Shown here one piece after another: positions 1 through 5,302 of a stretch of DNA of 7,144 nucleotides. The position numbers and the translations under genes were made by a program. Position 1 is the first letter of the stretch. Every line of letters starts with the position of its first letter. The notes beneath the pieces were generated by a model. That model worked only from the letters and a program-made list of their open reading frames with translations. It was not told the origin of the DNA and made no database searches. This DNA comes from Pseudomonadota bacterium (GTDB lineage Bacteria; Bdellovibrionota; Oligoflexia; Oligoflexales; Oligoflexaceae): assembly GCA_029556045.1 (NCBI GenBank), contig JAKQGS010000016.1, positions 1-7,144 of the forward strand, read 5' to 3'.

Positions 1-11
1 AGAATTACCCA

Positions 12-52
12 ATGAAGTGGAACGGAATAAGACCTGAATTATCATGAAGTGG
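12..52. repeat. 9-bp direct repeat in the DUF1566 3' flank
   Basis: ATGAAGTGG occurs at 12-20 and again at 44-52, 32 bp apart, in the 99 bp downstream of the DUF1566 stop codon. No protein-coding signal is visible in bases 1-99 on either strand, apart from shadow frames. A short GGCG-AACG-CGCC hairpin at 84-95 lies just past the stop but has no T-run in either direction, so I do not call it a terminator. The repeat may be chance. Confidence 0.3.
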
Positions 53-99
53 CTGTTCAGCTGGGTAAATGCGGCGGTTTATTGGCGAACGCGCCCTAG

Positions 100-1242
100 C
101 TAACGGACACATACAACGGGCATCGAACCGTTCTTGGCACCGTTGGCCGAGCCCCCGTAAGTCGGGTCGATGCCCCACGCATAGGTCGTAGCGCCGGAAG
201 ACGTCGACGACGACCAATACCAGGTCGCTGAAAGACTGAGTTTTGTCGTGGCTTTTTGACTCCAGATGCCATCGGTGTATGCCTGCAACAGCTCTTTTTG
301 GGTGGGTAAGCGCCAGTCGGCGTAGCCACCGTAGTTTAGGTTGTCGCATTGGGTGATCCCATTTTGCCACGTATACGAGCCCCGGTCGCTTGTCCACATC
401 ATATTTGTGATTTGATCTTTAAACACACATGCTTCAGTACCGTTACAAAGGTTATCCGCTGCCGTACCACCGCCGGCTCCCGTGTCATTGGTGCTGTCCA
501 TCACCCAGTTAGCACCGGTGGCTTGATCCCAGCCGCTTGGGGCGGTGGTGGGGAACGCACCGTTAAGATTATAATCATCAACCGTATCCCAAACATCGGT
601 TCCAGCAACAGCTGGGGCAGTTGAGTTATTGTAAACGCCTTTCATGTTCTTGTAAAAAACAAGATTTCCAGCTTTGCCACCCACTGTTTTCCCTTTTCGG
701 ATATCCCAGGTGGAGTACGCACTGGTGTCGGCGGATTTGTAGGTAGAGGTGGTAACGCAGCCGGTTTGGCCATCTCCCGTGCAGTCGGAACCTGTTACAG
801 CACTGCCAGAAGTACCAAAGATCGAAATGCCCGAGACGAAATTAGCAGCCGCAATATCATCATCCCCAGCACCGGTTTGGTAACTGCCATCGGAGGTCCA
901 GTATTCAAAGGCTGTTGAGGATTTCACCTTGACATTATAGGTGGCGTTATCAAGGTCCGCTGTCGCAGACGCTGATGGCAGAGGATAGGTGGCCGATGGA
1001 TAATCACCGGAAACTCCAAAGATGCTCACACCGCTTTTAATTTTACCAGCCACCAGATCCGCGTCGCCGCTCACCGTGAATTGACGATAGAGTGAGGCGT
1101 TAAAGGTTTGATCTGAGGTACCAGGGGTGATCGTGCTGGTCGGATGCCAAGAGGAAGAAGTTAAGACCTTTTTAAAGAAATTATAATTTATACGTAATTT
1201 CATATAGTTATATTTTGCCAAAAATTTTAAGCCATGATGCAT
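100..1242 (-). CDS. DUF1566 domain-containing protein, unusual N-terminus
   Basis: Function unknown. The last ~105 residues (about 276-380, counted from the ATG at 1242) match the DUF1566 pattern: a D..T..MW motif, a TW...I..C segment, DWRLPT at about 309-314, a W.WSSS segment, a lone AWG, and a terminal VCVR before the TAG stop. The middle is rich in Gly, Ser and Thr, with two copies of an SGxSIFGxSG motif at about 70-79 and 137-146. Cysteines at about 154/162, 266/272 and 299/378 could form disulfides, which would suit an exported protein. However, no signal peptide is visible: the first ~28 residues are Lys/Asn/Tyr/Phe-rich and encoded by very AT-rich DNA, whereas the body is about 50% G+C. 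Possible starts are TTG 1245, ATG 1242 and ATG 1203; none has a clear Shine-Dalgarno sequence. The gene may therefore have lost its true 5' end. The domain call is firm; intactness and start are uncertain. Confidence 0.8.
   Translation of the reverse strand: MHHGLKFLAKYNYMKLRINYNFFKKVLTSSSWHPTSTITPGTSDQTFNASLYRQFTVSGDADLVAGKIKSGVSIFGVSGDYPSATYPLPSASATADLDNATYNVKVKSSTAFEYWTSDGSYQTGAGDDDIAAANFVSGISIFGTSGSAVTGSDCTGDGQTGCVTTSTYKSADTSAYSTWDIRKGKTVGGKAGNLVFYKNMKGVYNNSTAPAVAGTDVWDTVDDYNLNGAFPTTAPSGWDQATGANWVMDSTNDTGAGGGTAADNLCNGTEACVFKDQITNMMWTSDRGSYTWQNGITQCDNLNYGGYADWRLPTQKELLQAYTDGIWSQKATTKLSLSATWYWSSSTSSGATTYAWGIDPTYGGSANGAKNGSMPVVCVR
691..1060 (-). repeat. Two degenerate SIFG modules inside the DUF1566 gene
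   Basis: The protein contains two related segments 67 residues apart. The first is a DADLVAGKIK stretch followed by SGVSIFGVSG; the second is a DDDIAAANFV stretch followed by SGISIFGTSG. Aligned positions share D, a hydrophobic residue, SG, SIFG and SG. This is diverged internal duplication at protein level; I saw no long exact DNA repeat. Such modules recur in tandem in other long DUF1566 proteins as I remember them, which suggests a short remnant or a small family member. The outer coordinates are approximate. Confidence 0.5.
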
Positions 1243-1245
1243 CAA

Positions 1246-1603
1246 CTTTTCGTCAGAGGATTGTAACTTTTTCTGGTTAGATAATTATGCGAAAGCACAC
1301 GTATGCTCTTTTTAACGCTTCAACACGGAGTTAAAGCCGGTTTTCGAAACAATCGAAACATACCACTAAGATTCTGGGCCGAAGGACTAATTGGATGTTT
1401 GGAAGCTTGGGCAATGAGTTGAGGTAGCGTGGATGTTGACTTGGTAAAGATTGGACATATATCAATGATAACAGAATGATGTCTCACTTAATCTGATGCG
1501 TAAGAAAAGCCATTTTCTCCCTTGCCTCATTATTTATAGTTAGTTTATCCTAGTTTAGCTATAATCAGCTATACATGCATAATATTAGGTAAGATTGTTA
1601 TAT
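1246..1603. other. AT-rich intergenic region between divergent genes
   Basis: About 350 bp separate the DUF1566 gene (minus) from the ATPase gene (plus). No credible ORF with a ribosome binding site was found on either strand. Small structures noticed: a weak hairpin AGCA-N6-TGCT at 1294-1307 followed by five T at 1309-1313; the direct repeat TCGAAAC at 1344-1350 and 1353-1359; and an 11-bp palindrome TATCAATGATA at 1460-1470. The right end (1535-1580) holds a phased repeat with a perfect TATAAT. I found no convincing promoter for the DUF1566 gene on the minus strand. Confidence 0.6.
1541..1573 (+). promoter_or_regulatory. Candidate ATPase promoter (TATAAT) in 10-bp phased repeats
   Basis: A consensus -10 hexamer TATAAT lies at 1560-1565, about 38 bp before the ATPase ATG. 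The matching -35 position (about 1537-1542, TAGTTA) fits the consensus poorly, and there is no extended -10 TG. TAGTTTA occurs at 1541-1547 and 1551-1557, and AGCTATA at 1557-1563 and 1567-1573, both with an exact 10-bp step that places the copies on one DNA face. An imperfect inverted repeat (TATAGTTA 1535-1542 against TAGCTATA 1556-1563, 7 of 8 matching) overlaps them. A regulator site is plausible; in AT-rich DNA chance is also possible. Confidence 0.35.
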
Positions 1604-2776
1604 ATGAACCCACTTTTGAATCCATTCTCTCCTGGCGCAGGATCACCTCCACCTGAATTGGCGGGTCGTACCACAATTATAGAGAGAGCCAAAATCGCAC
1701 TTGTTCGCGTGAAAAATGGCAAGCCTGAAAAAAGTATGATGTTGGTCGGATTGCGAGGCGTTGGAAAAACCGTTCTCCTTAATCGTATCAGTGAAATGGC
1801 AGAAGAAGAAAAATATGAAACTATTTTTGTCGAGGCTCACGAAAATAAATCCCTGGCCGCTCTTCTACTTCCCCACTTAAGGCAGCTACTTTACCGCCTC
1901 GATCGCATTGAAGGCATCAGCGAGAAAGTTAAAAAAGGTTTCCGTGTTTTAAAGAGTTTTTTCAATGGAGTGAAGGTTGCGGTACAGGATATTGAATTTT
2001 CGTTAGACGTTGATCCAGAAACTGGTACTGCAGATAGCGGTGATTTAGAAGCAGATCTTCCCGCTTTATTTGAATCTATTGGACTAGCTTCCTCCGATCG
2101 AAAAATCCCGGTAGCTATCATTATTGACGAACTTCAGTATCTCTCGGAAAAAGAACTGAGTGCTTTGATTATGGCGATGCACCGCATTTCCCAAAAGCAG
2201 TTGCCACTCATATTAGTAGGAGCAGGATTACCGCAATTGGTTGGTCTGGCAGGAAAATCCAAATCATATGCCGAGCGACTTTTTGATTTTCCGAATTTAG
2301 GCCCTCTGGAAGGACTTGACGCGATCAATGCTTTGCAGGAGCCAGTCTTAAGTCAAGGTGTGAAATTTTCGCAGGAGGCAATGGCGGAGATAGTCGATAA
2401 GACTAAAGGTTATCCATACTTTTTGCAGGAGTGGGGGTATCAAGCCTGGAACGTGGCACCTTCTTCACCCATTGATCTTTCATCCGCACTCTTAGCGACC
2501 AATAAAGCGATCTCTCGACTCGATGAAAGTTTTTTTCGTGTCCGTTTCGATCGGTTAACCCCATCTGAAAAGAAATATTTACGAGCACTTGCTGAACTTG
2601 ATGAAGATAGACATCGATCAGGCGACGTTGCAGAGAAGATGGGAGTAAAAGTCCAAAGCGTCGCTCCCATTAGAAATAGCCTGATAAAAAAAGGTATGAT
2701 TTACAGCCCAGCTCATGGGGATACCGAATTTACAGTGCCATTATTTGGTGAGTTTATGAAAAGGGTGATGGTGTAA
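1604..2776 (+). CDS. AAA-type ATP-binding protein with C-terminal winged helix
   Basis: A 390-residue P-loop ATPase. The N-terminus has the NPFSPGAG...PPPELAGR signature that I recognise from a widespread family annotated only as 'ATP-binding protein' (Orc1/Cdc6-like AAA fold). The Walker A motif GLRGVGKT is at 49-56 and Walker B VAIIIDE at 170-176. A sensor-1-like LILVGAGLP lies at about 202-210, and a conserved-looking SYAERLF at 221-227. Residues from about 318 to 390 resemble a winged helix-turn-helix (LTPSEKKYLRAL, then GDVAEKMGVKVQSVAPIRN and a basic wing). No membrane segment is seen. This suggests a nucleotide-dependent DNA-binding switch, but the role of the family is unknown to me. 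ATG 1604 is preferred over TTG 1595 because it begins at the family N-terminus; the only SD-like sequence is a weak AGGTAAG at 1587-1593. The gene is clearly more AT-rich than bcp and dpp, which suggests transfer. It stands alone, divergent from the DUF1566 gene. Confidence 0.88.
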   Translation: MNPLLNPFSPGAGSPPPELAGRTTIIERAKIALVRVKNGKPEKSMMLVGLRGVGKTVLLNRISEMAEEEKYETIFVEAHENKSLAALLLPHLRQLLYRLDRIEGISEKVKKGFRVLKSFFNGVKVAVQDIEFSLDVDPETGTADSGDLEADLPALFESIGLASSDRKIPVAIIIDELQYLSEKELSALIMAMHRISQKQLPLILVGAGLPQLVGLAGKSKSYAERLFDFPNLGPLEGLDAINALQEPVLSQGVKFSQEAMAEIVDKTKGYPYFLQEWGYQAWNVAPSSPIDLSSALLATNKAISRLDESFFRVRFDRLTPSEKKYLRALAELDEDRHRSGDVAEKMGVKVQSVAPIRNSLIKKGMIYSPAHGDTEFTVPLFGEFMKRVMV

Positions 2777-2806
2777 ATTGGATTTCCAAATTGTGCCCCA
2801 ATTTTT
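2775..2806 (+). terminator. Weak candidate terminator after the ATPase gene
   Basis: The inverted repeat AAATTGG (2775-2781) / CCAATTT (2798-2804) overlaps the TAA stop and runs into a short T-run at 2802-2806. A smaller competing hairpin TTGG-attt-CCAA lies at 2778-2789. The stem is AT-rich and the loop is 16 nt, so termination would be weak at best. Confidence 0.3.
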
Positions 2807-2844
2807 CCGTTAGTTTTATTCTTTCCATAGGTCAGATTGTTCCT

Positions 2845-2875
2845 TGAAAATTCGGCATCATAGATTGAATTTTCA
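2845..2875. promoter_or_regulatory. Perfect 9-bp inverted repeat (TGAAAATTC-N13-GAATTTTCA)
   Basis: The two arms, 2845-2853 and 2867-2875, are exact reverse complements, with centres 22 bp apart (about two helical turns). That geometry suits a dimeric regulator site, and the arms could also form an RNA hairpin. A second, overlapping inverted repeat pairs 2860-2869 with 2880-2888 (ATAGAT-t-GAA / TTCATCTAT), so two alternative structures compete. The site lies about 215 bp before bcp and 70 bp after the ATPase stop. Function unknown. Confidence 0.35.
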
Positions 2876-3074
2876 TGATTTCATCTATCTACCCATAATT
2901 ATTGATGTATCCCGCACGAAAAACGACGGCAGGGCATGGGCTTTCATTTCATCATTGGAACGGGCAGAAGGACTTTGTTATCGGAGCAGATGGCAGCCCC
3001 TGTTCCCTCTTGCCTTGCGAGGGACTCTCTTTTCCATTAATACCAAGGGAACATCCAAAACCACGTTCTACCCT

Positions 3075-3080
3075 GGGAGG
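3075..3080 (+). promoter_or_regulatory. Strong ribosome binding site of bcp
   Basis: GGGAGG sits 8 nt before the ATG at 3089. It is the best Shine-Dalgarno match in the window and fixes the bcp start. Confidence 0.75.
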
Positions 3081-3088
3081 GCTCCGAG

Positions 3089-3547
3089 ATGACGTTAAAA
3101 GCCGGTGACAAGGTTCCCCATTTTTCCGTTCCGGACGACCAAGGCCATATGGTGACCCCTGAGCAGTTCCAAAAGGGGACCACCGTCTTCTTTTTTTATC
3201 CCAAGGATGATACTCCGGGATGCACCAAAGAAAGCTGTGAATTCCGGGACTTGATGCCAGCATTTCGAGACAGGAACATCGCGGTTTATGGCATCAGCGC
3301 AGACGACACCAGCAGCCACCAGGCGTTTCGCTCCAAGTACGACCTCAACTTTCCTCTCTTGGCTGACACCGACCGCACCCTTTGCCGCATGTTTGGGGTG
3401 TGGGGCATGCAGGAGTGGAAAGGCAAAACCTATGAAGGCATCGCCCGCACCACGTTTGTGATCAACAGCGAAGGGGTGGTGGATCGCGTGTATGAAAATG
3501 TCAATCCGGTGGGGCATGCGGACGAAGTGTTGAAAAACTGCCCCTGA
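3089..3547 (+). CDS. bcp: Thioredoxin-dependent peroxiredoxin, Bcp/PrxQ family
   Basis: A 152-residue cytoplasmic peroxiredoxin that reduces hydrogen peroxide and organic hydroperoxides using thioredoxin or a similar donor. The thioredoxin-like fold starts with the typical LKAGDKVPHFSVPDDQG. The active-site motif PKDDTPGCTKESCEFRD is complete: Pro38, Thr42 and peroxidatic Cys45 form the PxxxTxxC core. Cys50, five residues later, is at the resolving-cysteine position of the E. coli Bcp type. Arg120 in the ARTTFVI segment is the expected catalytic arginine. Further cysteines are at 99 and 151. The length is normal for the family. The gene begins 8 nt after GGGAGG and ends 146 nt before the preferred dppA start, on the same strand. 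It probably has its own promoter, since it is not known as part of the dpp operon in E. coli; co-transcription here cannot be excluded. No oddities seen. Confidence 0.95.
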   Translation: MTLKAGDKVPHFSVPDDQGHMVTPEQFQKGTTVFFFYPKDDTPGCTKESCEFRDLMPAFRDRNIAVYGISADDTSSHQAFRSKYDLNFPLLADTDRTLCRMFGVWGMQEWKGKTYEGIARTTFVINSEGVVDRVYENVNPVGHADEVLKNCP

Positions 3548-3548
3548 T

Positions 3549-3574
3549 GCCGCTTTGCGGCCCCTGCCGCAGGG
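3549..3574 (+). terminator. Tandem small hairpins after bcp, weak terminator candidate
   Basis: Directly after the TGA stop are GCCGC-TTT-GCGGC (3549-3561) and CCCTG-CCG-CAGGG (3562-3574), two adjacent 5-bp GC-rich stems with 3-nt loops. No U-rich tract follows, so this is not a classical intrinsic terminator. It could protect the 3' end of the bcp mRNA or act as a weak pause site. Confidence 0.3.
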
Positions 3575-3581
3575 ATTGTAA

Positions 3582-3610
3582 TTGACGATAATTTAAGGTA
3601 AAAATATCCG
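3582..3610 (+). promoter_or_regulatory. Possible dpp operon promoter
   Basis: TTGACG at 3582-3587 matches the sigma70 -35 consensus in five of six positions. With a 17-bp spacer the -10 would be TATCCG at 3605-3610, which matches only three of six positions. The surrounding AT-rich sequence (3588-3607) is compatible with a promoter. This is the only reasonable candidate between bcp and dppA. Confidence 0.25.
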
Positions 3611-3639
3611 CTTATCGTGCGATCAATCGGGATCTGCCC

Positions 3640-3669
3640 GCAGGCCGCCTCAAATGGAGGCGGATCTGC
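3640..3669 (+). promoter_or_regulatory. GC-rich hairpin at the dppA translation start region
   Basis: CCGCCTC (3645-3651) pairs perfectly with GAGGCGG (3657-3663) across a 5-nt loop, and GCAG (3640-3643) with CTGC (3666-3669) extends the stem past small bulges. The 3' arm contains most of GGAGG (3656-3660), which lies 11 nt before the ATG at 3672, and the loop contains the ATG at 3654. In mRNA this would hide those signals and leave the AAGGA at 3679-3683 serving ATG 3693. No T-run follows, so it is not a terminator. Confidence 0.45.
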
Positions 3670-3692
3670 TGATGACACAAGGAATGCAATGT

Positions 3693-5294
3693 ATGGATCG
3701 GTCTGGCTCGTTTGTCTTTCAATCTCTAATGACCCTGGCTCTTGGCTTTTTCTCCGGTAACGTATGGGCTGGCAAGGATCTGGTGTACTGCTCCGAAGGT
3801 AGCCCCAGTATCTTTAACCCACAGCTGGCCACCGATGGCACTACGTTTAACGCGACCCGCGGCATCTATAATCGCTTAGTGGAATTTAAAACCGGAGAGA
3901 CCACCATCATTCCCGGACTGGCGGAATCGTGGGATGTGAGCAAAGATGGTCTCACCTATACGTTCAAGCTGCGCAAGGGTGTTAAGTTTCATAAAACCGC
4001 CAACTTCACACCCTCACGGGAATTCAACGCCGATGACGTGCTGTTTTCCTTCAACCGCCAACGCCTGAAAGACCATCCTTATCACCTGGTCAATGGTGGC
4101 TCCTATGAATACTTCCGCAGTATGGAAATGGGAACGATCATTAAAGATCTGCAAAAGATGGATGATCACACGGTTAAATTTGTATTGAGCAAACCCGAAT
4201 CTCCCTTTCTGGCGAATCTGGCTATGGACTTTGCCAGCATTCTTTCCAAAGAATATGCCGATAAACTGATGTCAGAGAAAAAGGCCGACACACTGGATCT
4301 GCAACCCGTCGGAACAGGGCCCTTTATTTTTGTCAAATATGTCAAGGATCAGGTGATCCGCTACAAGGGCAACGAGCAGCATTTCCGCGGTAAACCCGCT
4401 TTGGATAACCTGGTGTTTACCATCACCCAAGATCCCAACGTGCGGATGCAAAAACTGAAGGCCGGTGAATGCCAGTTTGCCACCGAACCACCGCCGCAGG
4501 ACATTCCTGGTCTCAAACAAAATCCTGGTCTGGCGGTGATGGAACAGGCCGGATTGAACGTCGGTTACATCGCCATGAATGTGGAGAAAAAACCCTTCGA
4601 TAACAAGCTCGTTCGTCAGGCCATCAACCATGCTCTCAATCGTCAGGCTTATATTGAAGCTATTTATTTTGGCAATGCCACCACCGCCGTCAATCCGCTT
4701 CCCCCCACCATCTGGGGGTATAACAGGGGGATCAAGGACATGGACTACAATCCGGAAAAGGCCAAAGAGCTTCTGAAAAAAGCTGGATTTCCCAACGGTT
4801 TTGAAACAGAGCTGTGGACTTTGCCGGTTTCCCGCCCCTACAACCCCAATGGCAAAAAAATGGGAGAAATGATGCAGGCGGATCTGGCGAAAGTGGGCAT
4901 CAAGGTCAAACTGGTGACCTATGACTGGCCCACCTACCTTGCCAAATCCAAAAAAGGCGAACATGCCATGATGCAAATGGGTTGGACCGGTGACAACGGG
5001 GATCCGGACAACTTCCTGAACGTCCTCCTGGGATGCCCGGCAGTGTCCGCTGGATCCAACTATGCCCGCTGGTGCCATAAGTCCTATGCAGCCCTGATGG
5101 ATAAAGCCCGCACCGTGACCGACATCAAAGAACGCGCCAAACTCTATGAAAAAGCGCAGACCATCTTCAAGGAAGAAGCCCCCTGGGTGACCATTGCCCA
5201 CTCCAAAGTTTTCCGGGTCATGTCCAAAAAAGTGGATGGCTATAAAATCGACCCGTTTGGGGGCGATCATTTTGAAACCGTGACCGTGAAGTAG
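3693..5294 (+). CDS. dppA: Periplasmic dipeptide-binding protein of ABC transporter
   Basis: Solute-binding protein (SBP_bac_5 family) that captures dipeptides in the periplasm and delivers them to DppBC; in E. coli it also takes part in haem uptake and peptide taxis. From this start it has 533 residues, close to the 535 of E. coli DppA, which it resembles throughout (YCSEGSP, FNPQL, YNRLVEF, NADDVLFSF, MDFASILSKEYAD, GLNVGY). A Sec signal peptide spans about residues 1-26, with likely cleavage VWA/GKD. The E. coli ligand residues are kept: Arg381 in SRPYNPN (E. coli Arg355, peptide carboxylate) and Asp434 in WTGDNGDPDNF (Asp408, peptide amino group). Cysteines 33/260 and 448/461 correspond to the two disulfides. 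Starts at 3654, 3672 and 3693 are possible; 3693 has AAGGA 9 nt upstream and gives a normal leader, while 3672 has GGAGG 11 nt upstream inside a hairpin. dppB follows after 8 nt. Confidence 0.95.
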   Translation: MDRSGSFVFQSLMTLALGFFSGNVWAGKDLVYCSEGSPSIFNPQLATDGTTFNATRGIYNRLVEFKTGETTIIPGLAESWDVSKDGLTYTFKLRKGVKFHKTANFTPSREFNADDVLFSFNRQRLKDHPYHLVNGGSYEYFRSMEMGTIIKDLQKMDDHTVKFVLSKPESPFLANLAMDFASILSKEYADKLMSEKKADTLDLQPVGTGPFIFVKYVKDQVIRYKGNEQHFRGKPALDNLVFTITQDPNVRMQKLKAGECQFATEPPPQDIPGLKQNPGLAVMEQAGLNVGYIAMNVEKKPFDNKLVRQAINHALNRQAYIEAIYFGNATTAVNPLPPTIWGYNRGIKDMDYNPEKAKELLKKAGFPNGFETELWTLPVSRPYNPNGKKMGEMMQADLAKVGIKVKLVTYDWPTYLAKSKKGEHAMMQMGWTGDNGDPDNFLNVLLGCPAVSAGSNYARWCHKSYAALMDKARTVTDIKERAKLYEKAQTIFKEEAPWVTIAHSKVFRVMSKKVDGYKIDPFGGDHFETVTVK

Positions 5295-5302
5295 CCATTC
5301 CC

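Larger units (their letters stand above)
2777..3088. other. Intergenic region between ATPase gene and bcp
   Basis: About 310 bp without a credible gene; the short open frames here lack ribosome binding sites and family features. The AT-rich left half holds the weak terminator and the inverted repeat listed separately. From about 2915 the base composition becomes richer in G+C, like bcp and dpp. A hairpin TCCCTC-N9-GAGGGA (3004-3009 / 3019-3024) is followed five bases later by four T (3030-3033) and could be an attenuator-like structure in a bcp leader. No convincing bcp promoter was found: TTGGAA 2955-2960 with TGTTAT 2976-2981 has only a 15-bp spacer. Confidence 0.5.

Noticed and set aside
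84..95. GGCG-AACG-CGCC hairpin as terminator of the DUF1566 gene
   Set aside because: Only four base pairs and no T-run on the transcribed side; the sequence beyond reads AATAAACC.
5..397. 130-codon minus-strand frame overlapping the DUF1566 3' end
   Set aside because: It lies in another frame of the same strand, is rich in Arg/His/Pro/Leu as expected for an out-of-frame reading, and covers the conserved DUF1566 domain.
1288..1335. Fifteen-codon ATG frame resembling a leader peptide
   Set aside because: No Shine-Dalgarno sequence, no amino-acid run that would suit attenuation, and no downstream gene close enough.
1160..2920. Transposon or integron structure for the AT-rich segment
   Set aside because: No transposase, integrase, terminal inverted repeats or matching target-site duplication could be found at the composition boundaries.
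2844..3263. Short open frames upstream of and across the bcp start
   Set aside because: No ribosome binding site or domain, translations of low-complexity character, and those on the minus strand run through the bcp coding region.
1604..3547. ATPase plus peroxiredoxin as a novel two-gene defence system
   Set aside because: The genes are about 310 bp apart, differ in base composition, and bcp has its own strong ribosome binding site and a well-known housekeeping role.
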